Assembly (NCBI GenBank): GCA_002508425.1
Contig: DAKU01000051.1
Coordinates: 1 to 9,005 of the forward strand
Direction of reading: 5' to 3'
DNA: 9,005 nucleotides
Source of the DNA: Methanosarcinaceae archaeon UBA470
GTDB lineage: Archaea > Halobacteriota > Methanosarcinia > Methanosarcinales > Methanosarcinaceae
A program made the translations under genes and the position numbers. The notes beneath the pieces were generated by a model. It did no database searches. It had not been told where the DNA came from and saw only the letters and a list, made by a program, of their open reading frames with translations. This document shows, one piece after another, positions 1 to 5,551 of this stretch (its first letter is position 1; every line of letters starts with the position of its first letter).

Positions 1-1
1 G

Positions 2-76
2 TGCTCCGGTCGGGATTCGAACCCGAGTCTTCGGCTCGAAAGGCCGGAATGATTGGCCGGACTACACTACCGGAGC
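2..76 (-). tRNA. tRNA-Glu (anticodon UUC)
   Basis: Read on the minus strand this folds into a standard cloverleaf of 75 nt. The 7-bp acceptor stem is GCTCCGG/CCGGAGC with discriminator A at position 2. The T arm is TCGGG/CCCGA around the loop TTCGAAT. The anticodon loop CTTTCGA places TTC at positions 34-36, which reads Glu codons GAA and GAG. The D arm is the extended archaeal Glu type. The anticodon stem has four pairs plus a C-A mismatch at 27-43. Flanking bases extend the acceptor helix (positions 1-2 and 77-78), so precursor ends could also pair. No CCA is encoded. There is no intron. The gene lies 67 bases downstream of the winged-helix gene on the same strand, and an AT-rich stretch near 121-130 could be its promoter. 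Confidence 0.95.
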
Positions 77-143
77 ACAATGAATGTTGCTGGTTGAGCG
101 ACTCCAAAATAGCACATAACCTAATTAAAGCTTTCGGCCAGTA

Positions 144-506
144 TTATTCAGTTATACTGACCTCTTGATCATCAACGTCGTCTTTAGGTAGGTTTAAGAC
201 CCATGCAGTTAGTCTTTCACAAGACTCTGGCTGACATGCATCCCTACAGCCTGCACAAGGTGAGAACATCTCACCTGAGAGCAACAGCTCAAAACAGGGT
301 TCTTCCTTGTGGGCAGTTTTGAGCAAGAATGTCCTTGCTCCGTTGTCCACCGCAGACTCACGGGTAATCAGACCATCTTTTAGAAGCTTTGCTATAACTC
401 TTGAACATTTACGGCTGTCTATATTCAGTTCTTTCCATAACTGGTTCTGGAACACACCGTCTTCATGCTTAGCGATTACTCCTATTGCTATTTCTTCGAT
501 TTCCAT
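144..506 (-). CDS. winged-helix protein with C-terminal four-cysteine cluster, RPC34/TFE-beta-like
   Basis: This is a 120-residue soluble protein. Residues 1-65 look like one winged helix: helices around 1-13, 20-30 and 32-45, then a basic beta wing ending near TFLLK. The tail holds C84-x2-C87-x3-C91-x4-C96, followed by L99-T100 and W102, with P93 three residues before the last cysteine. That spacing and the W resemble the iron-sulfur end of the RNA polymerase III subunit RPC34/hRPC39 and archaeal TFE-beta, which help open promoter DNA. From memory of those families I infer a transcription factor of this type. A generic HTH regulator with a metal site is the alternative. The start is uncertain. 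ATG at 506 has no clear ribosome binding site. GTG at 518 would add MWVA-type residues and has AGGA about 11 bases upstream. The gene follows the Sm-like gene by 36 bases and is probably cotranscribed with it. Confidence 0.8.
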   Translation of the reverse strand: MEIEEIAIGVIAKHEDGVFQNQLWKELNIDSRKCSRVIAKLLKDGLITRESAVDNGARTFLLKTAHKEEPCFELLLSGEMFSPCAGCRDACQPESCERLTAWVLNLPKDDVDDQEVSITE

Positions 507-542
507 GGCAACCCACACTTTCTATTAAATCCTGCCTTATAT

Positions 543-767
543 TTATTCTTCTGCAGGTGTAATAAGAATGATGTTATTGCCGCGAAGAACCACAGAACCT
601 AGGGACCTGAGCTTTTGGCCACTAGATATCTCTACAGTATCGACCAAATGAAGGTTAAGATAATCATCCGCACTTTTGAGCAAACCCTCTAGAAGGTGTA
701 GATCTCCTTTCATTTCAACCTGGACTCTCGATCCAACCAGTTTATGAACTCTCTTATTCGGGAACAA
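543..767 (-). CDS. archaeal Sm-like (LSm) RNA-binding protein, SmAP
   Basis: This 74-residue protein spans a complete Sm fold. The Sm1 part runs from V11 to about D43, with E18, the G28 turn and the D35-Y-L-N38 RNA-binding signature. The Sm2 part has the motif L61-R62-G63-N64-N65-I-I-L-I. Archaeal Sm proteins form six- or seven-membered rings that bind U-rich single-stranded RNA and act in RNA metabolism and possibly tRNA processing. The length is typical of SmAPs. The start is TTG at 767: an in-frame TGA lies just upstream, GTGAGGA sits 6-7 bases before the TTG, and the next methionine (residue 19) would cut off the first Sm strand. It probably forms an operon with the downstream winged-helix gene. 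Confidence 0.93.
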   Translation of the reverse strand: MFPNKRVHKLVGSRVQVEMKGDLHLLEGLLKSADDYLNLHLVDTVEISSGQKLRSLGSVVLRGNNIILITPAEE

Positions 768-773
768 ATGGAA

Positions 774-780
774 TCCTCAC
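774..780 (-). promoter_or_regulatory. ribosome binding site of the Sm-like gene (fixes TTG start)
   Basis: On the minus strand GTGAGGA lies about 6-7 bases before the TTG at 767. It is a strong match to the archaeal anti-Shine-Dalgarno and is the reason for choosing the unusual TTG start. An in-frame stop overlaps the site, so no longer protein is possible. Confidence 0.7.
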
Positions 781-800
781 TTCTTAATTGATAAGATAAA

Positions 801-821
801 CCTGCCGATCATAAAGGCAGG
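801..821 (-). terminator. 6-bp hairpin between DUF3467 and Sm-like genes
   Basis: The arms CCTGCC (801-806) and GGCAGG (816-821) are perfect complements around a 9-base loop. On the minus strand the hairpin is followed by the T-rich stretch TTTATCTTATC. It could help terminate the DUF3467 transcript about 65 bases after its stop codon. It could equally be a 5' leader structure of the Sm-like mRNA, about 34 bases before its start. Termination in archaea usually depends on T-runs more than hairpins, so the function is a guess. Confidence 0.35.
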
Positions 822-885
822 ACATAGGATGTTAAAAGTGTATTGTATCCTATTTAATTATAGCGATTACCTCTTTTTAAAGAAC

Positions 886-1263
886 TCAGATGTAACCCTG
901 TATTTCACTATTCTCTCTGCTATTGTCAACCGGAGATTCAGACTTCGTTTCAGCCCTGTTAGGACGCGGTATGGGACCGAACATGGCTTCGTATTCTTTC
1001 AGATGATGGATTAGCCACCTGGACAGCTCAAGAGCTGCAAGAGGAGATAGGATTACCTCGGTCTCGAGCCTGCGCTGGATAACCTGTACTCCATCCTCAT
1101 CTGTTCCCGGCTTGGGATTATCATTATAAAAACCTATTCTAAAATCATACGGGCTGTGGCCCCCCACGGCACCTATGGAATACACCTGCCTGCAATCTTC
1201 CGGCTTATAGAATTCTACTCTCAGTTTCTTCTGGTGTTTTCCTGTACTAATATCGGTGCTCAT
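886..1263 (-). CDS. DUF3467 domain protein
   Basis: This 125-residue soluble protein is recognisable as DUF3467 by the central motif Y28-S-I-G-A-V, then H36-S-P-Y-D-F, and the C-terminal helix from about E67 to G96 (the SPLAALEL region ending in YEAMFGPIP). The last 25 residues are polar and probably disordered. The biochemical role of DUF3467 proteins is unknown to me. They are small proteins found in bacteria and archaea. The start is ATG at 1263 because AGGAGA lies 7 bases upstream. The longer reading from 1305 has no such site. The gene is divergent from the PepSY-like gene at 1382 and upstream of the Sm-like gene on the same strand, separated by 118 bases that contain a hairpin. Confidence 0.9.
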   Translation of the reverse strand: MSTDISTGKHQKKLRVEFYKPEDCRQVYSIGAVGGHSPYDFRIGFYNDNPKPGTDEDGVQVIQRRLETEVILSPLAALELSRWLIHHLKEYEAMFGPIPRPNRAETKSESPVDNSRENSEIQGYI

Positions 1264-1270
1264 TTTAAGT

Positions 1271-1276
1271 TCTCCT
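1271..1276 (-). promoter_or_regulatory. ribosome binding site of the DUF3467 gene
   Basis: The minus strand reads AGGAGA, then ACTTAAA, then ATG at 1263. This near-perfect site decides the start and makes the first 14 residues of the longer reading unlikely. Confidence 0.8.
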
Positions 1277-1302
1277 GTTACGGACACGTATTGTGCTAAC
1301 AT

Positions 1303-1312
1303 CACTTAAATA
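1303..1312 (-). promoter_or_regulatory. possible TATA box for the DUF3467 gene
   Basis: The minus strand reads GTTATTTAAG here. A start of transcription about 26 bases further on would lie near 1281 and leave a leader of roughly 18 nt, just enough to hold the ribosome binding site. The match to the archaeal TATA consensus is moderate and no BRE is obvious. Confidence 0.35.
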
Positions 1313-1329
1313 ACTAGTGCAAATATGAA

Positions 1330-1378
1330 TGTACCCATAATTAAACAAAAAGTTCTTAAAGAATAGAACCAGGGTACA
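1330..1378 (+). other. nested inverted repeats covering the ribosome binding site of the 1382 gene
   Basis: TGTACCC (1330-1336) and GGGTACA (1372-1378) are perfect complements. Inside them GTTCT (1352-1356) pairs with AGAAC (1365-1369) around an 8-base loop. The AGGG ribosome binding site (1371-1374), 7 bases before the ATG at 1382, lies in the 3' outer arm. If the 5' arm is transcribed, this could mask the site. Otherwise the arms could be a DNA operator, or chance. Confidence 0.35.
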
Positions 1379-1381
1379 ATT

Positions 1382-1837
1382 ATGAAAAGCTCGCAACTGT
1401 CTGCCGTCATTGCTGTGACAGCATTTATTATTCTGCTTGTTGGAGGCAGCATTATAGCTATCATAGATATCCAGCCGTTAATGCAGGAGAATAAGTACAA
1501 TATTAATTCTTCACAAGCCCAAAGGATCCTGCTGAACGATAGCAATGTATCCACCTACTATAGGACTTATTTCCATGTACAGGACTGGCGAGTAAACAGA
1601 ACTACCATTGCTAACGGAAGTATACCTAATATGTACGGCAGACCTATAATACCAAAAGAAGATGTATGGAAAGTAGAGATTATGGAAAGAACCTGCGCAT
1701 GTGCCGGCATAAAGCCCATTTATGTGATAGAAGGTTATGTTTCCACAGATACCGGGGAAGTCTTTAATACCTCAACAAAAAAAGTTTCAGAGAACTCATA
1801 TGACACATCCACCTGCGCATCCACAACATGTCATTAA
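1382..1837 (+). CDS. membrane-anchored PepSY-like protein with cysteine pairs
   Basis: This 151-residue protein has one N-terminal membrane helix at about 7-29. The positive N-terminus suggests the rest is outside. The outer part resembles a single PepSY-like domain: an AQRIL helix start at about 46-50, then W96-K-V-E at 96-99, a strand at about 113-120 and a T124-G-E turn. I see this as fold-level similarity, not a firm family match. C105-A-C107-A-G sits in a loop between strands, and C145 and C150 lie in the short tail. These cysteines and the adjacent thioredoxin-CcdA gene suggest the protein is a thiol partner or substrate, or that it binds metal. ATG at 1382 is preceded by AGGG at 7 bases. 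The end overlaps the next gene by 38 bases, so translation is probably coupled. Confidence 0.85.
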   Translation: MKSSQLSAVIAVTAFIILLVGGSIIAIIDIQPLMQENKYNINSSQAQRILLNDSNVSTYYRTYFHVQDWRVNRTTIANGSIPNMYGRPIIPKEDVWKVEIMERTCACAGIKPIYVIEGYVSTDTGEVFNTSTKKVSENSYDTSTCASTTCH

Positions 1838-2918
1838 ACAGGTATTCCTGATAGTTTTTAGCCTGTTTTTATTAATATTAGCTGGAAGTGTTGTTGTCTG
1901 CGCTCAAAATACGACATCTGCTATTGCAGTTGACTATTTTTATGAGGAGGGATGTCTGAAATGTCAGCAGGCATTACCTGTAATAGAAAATGTTACAAAT
2001 ACTTATGAATGCAATCTAACGTCCTACGAAATTATTTCCTCCTATGACCTAGCCCGCAGTTATGGCATATCTGTGGTTCCTGCCGTGGTAGCGGACAAGG
2101 AAATAGTGATTACATATAACGATTACCAAGGAAATACTACACTTCTGAAAGACCTGCTAACCAAAGCCATTATTAACGTATCTGGGGAAAAAAGTAATAC
2201 ATCAAACATATCTAAGAATGAATTCAAAGATGCCACAAAACTTTCTCCTTTTTTAGTATTCATTGCAGGTCTGCTTGCAGGATTCAACCCTTGTATCCTT
2301 GCAGTTATGGCTTTTTTGGCAACGCTTATACTTTCATCCAGTGGAAAAAGAAAAGATATACTAAAAATGATATTGGGCTTTTGCACCGGTATTTTCATCA
2401 CATACATGATAGTAGGCCTGAGCATTCTGGGAACAGTATACATGCTGCCTTCCCTTAAAACTGCGATAACAACATCAATGATTGTTATCATCCTCATACT
2501 GGGCTTTTGGCATATTTACGATGCTTATCACCTGTGGAAACACTCTAAATCAACTTTCCATACTCCCAAAGCCATGATAGGGCTGCTTGAAAAAACATCT
2601 AAGAGCAATATTCTACTCTTATCCTTTGTTTCAGGAGGACTATTCTCCCTTGTGAAAGCACCCTGCGTGGGGGCTATTTATTTTTCGATTCTGGATATGC
2701 TGGTAGGCAGAACGGATCTTGCCCTTGGGGCTTTCTACCTTGCGATTTATAATTTAGGCGTGATCTTTCCAATCATCATCCTGGGAATATTACTTGGCTA
2801 CGGAATGAAACCGGAGACCATCACAAAACTCAAGGAAAACAAGCGTGTAGAGATCAGGTTTTTCACAGGAATAATACTTCTACTCCTTGCTCTGCTGCTG
2901 CATCTGCATATAATCTGA
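1800..2918 (+). CDS. thioredoxin-like domain fused to CcdA/DsbD-type membrane thiol transporter
   Basis: This 372-residue protein has a signal or anchor helix at about 11-34, then a thioredoxin-like domain at about 40-128 with C52-L-K-C55 and a cis-proline-type V92-V-P94. A polar linker leads to a six-helix membrane domain from about 149 to 372. Membrane cysteines C165 (in G-F-N-P-C) and C289 (in K-A-P-C-V-G) match the paired cysteines of CcdA and the DsbD core, which pass electrons from cytoplasmic thioredoxin to the outside. The fused domain probably receives them and reduces outer thiols, perhaps those of the preceding protein. ATG at 1800 was chosen because a weak AGAG lies 7 bases upstream. 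ATG at 1737 is poorly spaced and would add a long polar stretch. There is no other usable start before the first helix. It is convergent with the helicase gene, 7 bases away. Confidence 0.9.
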   Translation: MTHPPAHPQHVIKQVFLIVFSLFLLILAGSVVVCAQNTTSAIAVDYFYEEGCLKCQQALPVIENVTNTYECNLTSYEIISSYDLARSYGISVVPAVVADKEIVITYNDYQGNTTLLKDLLTKAIINVSGEKSNTSNISKNEFKDATKLSPFLVFIAGLLAGFNPCILAVMAFLATLILSSSGKRKDILKMILGFCTGIFITYMIVGLSILGTVYMLPSLKTAITTSMIVIILILGFWHIYDAYHLWKHSKSTFHTPKAMIGLLEKTSKSNILLLSFVSGGLFSLVKAPCVGAIYFSILDMLVGRTDLALGAFYLAIYNLGVIFPIIILGILLGYGMKPETITKLKENKRVEIRFFTGIILLLLALLLHLHII

Positions 2919-2925
2919 CATAAAA

Positions 2926-5403
2926 TTAGCCCTCAACCTGCTGCTTCATTTCACGGGCAGCACGCACTATATCTTTTTTAGAATAAACTTTTGCGACCTT
3001 TTCTACTGCATCGAGATTGCGTACTACGTTGTCAAGATATCCTAATACATCGCCTGGATAAGCGGTCACTCCATACATATCTTCCAGTTTATGTACAATA
3101 CCCGCAGGGTCGTAACCTTCCATGCGTGTCTCCACGATCTTTGCAGAAAAACGACGTTCTGCACATCCGCAATATGGAGAATCCTTGCATTTACAGGTAA
3201 GGAAAGCAGCTGCAAATTCAAAGAGTTGGTCCTGTATGTTCAGATCAAGCTGCGAAATATTGTCTCCCTCGAATATTATATCAAGAGAAGCACCCTGGAA
3301 TACACGGGAAGGAACATTAATATCCAAGGCTGTGGAGATCTGAGCCACGTATTTGAAGTAAACGGCATCAAAGAACTCCAGGTTCGTAATGATCTCAAGC
3401 GGGCCCTTGCCTTTAAGCACTGCGTCCCGTATAAGGAAAGCTGAAGATACTGAAAGGAAATGACCAGCAGCTATTTGGCCAAAAGGTGTAAGGGAAATAT
3501 TGTCCTCCCTTTTTTCAAGGAATTTGTAGTGTAGCAGCCTGTTAACAAGCTTTGTAAGCTCAAATGTGCCCAGCATCCTCTTATGAATAGCTGCCAGATC
3601 GGTCCTTGACGAGGTTACAGCTGCCGATGCCAGTATCTCTTCCATCTGTTCATCTTCACCATAATCAAACGAGGATGCCAGCATTTTTCCCTTAAGCAAT
3701 CTTATTGCAACAGCATCTTCAGTCTCTGTCTGCTCGCTGGAATAACGCTTATTTGGGGTTGCTAACAGCACCACAATACCCCTGTCATGGTAATCCGGAC
3801 GTCCTGCACGCCCCAGCATCTGCATGAATCCCTGAATATCGAGCCACTCTATACCCATAGCAAGTGATTCAAATAGAACTTGAGATGCAGGGAAATCTAC
3901 ACCTGCTGCAAGAGCAGCAGTTGTTACTACCACTGGCAACTTTCCTTTTAGGAAACGCTCTTCTACGGATTTTCTCACAGATTGTGTAAGACCAGCATGG
4001 TAAGGTGCAGAGAGCATGGGTAATGCTTCTGATATGCTGTGACAATTGCGTCTGGAATTAGTGAAAATGATAGTCTGACCTTTATGTCCTTTTGTGGATG
4101 TTCTGGCAAACTCCTCCCTTACCAGCCGGGTCATAAGCTTTAGCTTGTCATGTTCCTCGCAGAAAATAAGATGACGTTCAATGGGAACAGGGCGATATTC
4201 ATACTCTACCAATGTCGCATCCAGTTTTTGTGCTAGAGCAAGTGGTTCGGCAACTGTGGCAGAAAGATATATGAACTGGGCAGATGGAGCAACATATTTC
4301 AACCTTCCTATAACGCCATCTACCCTGTGGCCGCGCTCATTGTCCTCTAATGTGTGTACCTCGTCTATGACCACAGTACCGATCTTGCCTAACAGGTCAG
4401 CATCTCCCGACCTCAGAATGAAATCAATACCTTCATAAGTACCTACAATTATGTCAGAATCCAGGGTCCTGCGCATCTTAAGTGTAGAGGAGGTACGAAT
4501 CCGGGCACTTCCTATTCGTATAGAGGTTGTGATACCCAGCGACCCATACTTATCAGTGAACTGGTCGTATTTCTGGTTTGCAAGAGCTACCAGAGGTACC
4601 AAATATAACATTTTTCCCCTTTTTCGCAATAGGTTTTCAACGCCTGCAAGTTCTCCAATCAATGTCTTTCCGGTAGCTGTGACTGAAGTAACAAGTTGAT
4701 CCTTTCCTTTGAAAAGACCTAAATCCACGGCAATTGTCTGTACTGGGAGCAGTTCCTCTGATTTTTTCAACAAGATATCTTTGAAACTTTTTGATATTGG
4801 AAGATCTGCTATCTTCATAGTCTTGGCATCAAAGGAAGCCTGTACTGTATCGAACTTGGTCAGTTCCTGGTCAAGGCCTTCCGGATCCAATGAAGCTACA
4901 GTTCTATCGAAATCCCTTGTTTGCAAAAGCATTTCTTCAATGCGCTGTTTTGCTTCGTCACTATAATGGGAGTAAGGAGCATTAAGGACCTTGGCAAGCT
5001 CTTCTTTGGCGCATTCCTCACAGATCTTCTGTGAATGATATTGTATTGACCTTCTGTTCAGGAAATTGAATCTGTGTTTAAGCATGCAAAAACGGCAGAC
5101 ATTAGCAAACTCCCCTTCAAGCTGAAAACCTTTCAGCATATCTAAGAAAGCTGTAGCAGTGGTATCATTACCACCTTTTGCGATCATGATACGATCGGCC
5201 ATACGTAACAGATCTACAAAATCTGCAGGTGTCATGTATTCTTCCTTTCCATCCCTGAGCACCCTGAACTTATGGGGTCTCGGACCTGCAGGAGTTTTAT
5301 TTAGGATCAGTTCCCCAGTAAAAAGAGGCAATTTTCTGCCTCCTTTAATGACAAATACAAATAATTTAGTGTTTTCGGGATTTATGAGGATCCATAAAGT
5401 CAT
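2926..5403 (-). CDS. SF2 Ski2/Hel308-like DEAD/DEAH-box helicase (DUF5814 type) with zinc-ribbon-like cysteines
   Basis: This is an 825-residue ATP-dependent nucleic-acid helicase. The first 100 residues form an archaeal-specific domain. C103-x2-C106 and C128-x2-C131 follow, as in a zinc ribbon. The helicase core shows a Q-motif-like L219-P-V-Q222, Walker A A243-T-G-K246-T, motif II D347-E-V-H350, motif III S381-A-T383, motif IV near 444-450, motif V near 493-506 and motif VI Q528-x2-G531-R-A-G-R535. A winged-helix and helical region (about 600-725) and a second cluster, C737-K-C739...C745-G-C747, follow. Ski2-like helicases work in replication restart, repair or RNA turnover, and the actual substrate here is unknown. 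ATG at 5403 has no Shine-Dalgarno and no in-frame start before it, and a TATA box lies about 28 bases upstream, so the mRNA is probably leaderless. Confidence 0.95.
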   Translation of the reverse strand: MTLWILINPENTKLFVFVIKGGRKLPLFTGELILNKTPAGPRPHKFRVLRDGKEEYMTPADFVDLLRMADRIMIAKGGNDTTATAFLDMLKGFQLEGEFANVCRFCMLKHRFNFLNRRSIQYHSQKICEECAKEELAKVLNAPYSHYSDEAKQRIEEMLLQTRDFDRTVASLDPEGLDQELTKFDTVQASFDAKTMKIADLPISKSFKDILLKKSEELLPVQTIAVDLGLFKGKDQLVTSVTATGKTLIGELAGVENLLRKRGKMLYLVPLVALANQKYDQFTDKYGSLGITTSIRIGSARIRTSSTLKMRRTLDSDIIVGTYEGIDFILRSGDADLLGKIGTVVIDEVHTLEDNERGHRVDGVIGRLKYVAPSAQFIYLSATVAEPLALAQKLDATLVEYEYRPVPIERHLIFCEEHDKLKLMTRLVREEFARTSTKGHKGQTIIFTNSRRNCHSISEALPMLSAPYHAGLTQSVRKSVEERFLKGKLPVVVTTAALAAGVDFPASQVLFESLAMGIEWLDIQGFMQMLGRAGRPDYHDRGIVVLLATPNKRYSSEQTETEDAVAIRLLKGKMLASSFDYGEDEQMEEILASAAVTSSRTDLAAIHKRMLGTFELTKLVNRLLHYKFLEKREDNISLTPFGQIAAGHFLSVSSAFLIRDAVLKGKGPLEIITNLEFFDAVYFKYVAQISTALDINVPSRVFQGASLDIIFEGDNISQLDLNIQDQLFEFAAAFLTCKCKDSPYCGCAERRFSAKIVETRMEGYDPAGIVHKLEDMYGVTAYPGDVLGYLDNVVRNLDAVEKVAKVYSKKDIVRAAREMKQQVEG

Positions 5404-5427
5404 TATGGAGCTGAATTGGAGAGAAGG

Positions 5428-5436
5428 TATAAGTAA
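5428..5436 (-). promoter_or_regulatory. TATA box of the helicase gene (leaderless transcript)
   Basis: The minus strand reads TTACTTATA, centred about 28 bases before the ATG at 5403. Archaeal transcription begins about 26-27 bases after the box centre, which puts the transcript start at or within a few bases of the start codon. The missing ribosome binding site fits this. Confidence 0.5.
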
Positions 5437-5471
5437 TGTATGCTTGCTTCCCCTATTGCCTGGAAAACATT

Positions 5472-5521
5472 ATATGTATTCATAAACGATATATACAGAT
5501 AAAAATATAATAAATACATAT
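5472..5521. repeat. 9-bp inverted repeat flanking TATA-like sequences
   Basis: ATATGTATT (5472-5480) and AATACATAT (5513-5521) are perfect complements, 32 bases apart. Between them are the AT-rich segments proposed as core promoter for the gene at 5552. They could be operator half-sites in the divergent promoter region. In such AT-rich DNA chance is a serious alternative. Confidence 0.4.
5501..5512 (+). promoter_or_regulatory. probable TATA box for the KaiC-like gene
   Basis: AAAAATATAATA is the best TATA-like match. Transcription would start near 5533 and give a leader of about 19 nt containing the AGAGGG ribosome binding site at 5539-5544. A second candidate, GATATATAC at about 5489-5497, would give a longer leader. 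Confidence 0.45.
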
Positions 5522-5551
5522 GGGTATGTCTTACTTAAAGAGGGAAATATC

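Noticed and set aside
307..528. Plus-strand open frame of 73 codons opposite the winged-helix gene
   Set aside because: It is antisense to a better gene, has no ribosome binding site, and encodes no recognisable domain.
1264..1305. 14-residue N-terminal extension of the DUF3467 protein
   Set aside because: A near-perfect AGGAGA site fits the ATG at 1263, the extension has no site of its own, and the shorter protein contains the full domain.
1306..1554. Minus-strand open frame of 82 codons with hydrophobic residues
   Set aside because: It is the complement of the membrane helix and domain of the gene at 1382, and membrane-coding DNA often reads as hydrophobic on the other strand.
1737..1799. 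Upstream ATG of the thioredoxin-CcdA fusion
   Set aside because: Its AAGG lies only 2 bases before the ATG, it would place 21 more polar residues before the signal helix, and it overlaps the previous gene by about 100 bases. The ATG at 1800 is better.
2123..2497. Minus-strand open frame of 124 codons inside the CcdA fusion
   Set aside because: It is an antisense shadow of the membrane domain with no family resemblance.
3091..3444. Plus-strand open frames opposite the helicase (also 4181-4438, 4451-4699, 4709-4966, 5159-5485)
   Set aside because: All are complements of the well-supported helicase, with no ribosome binding sites and low-complexity products.
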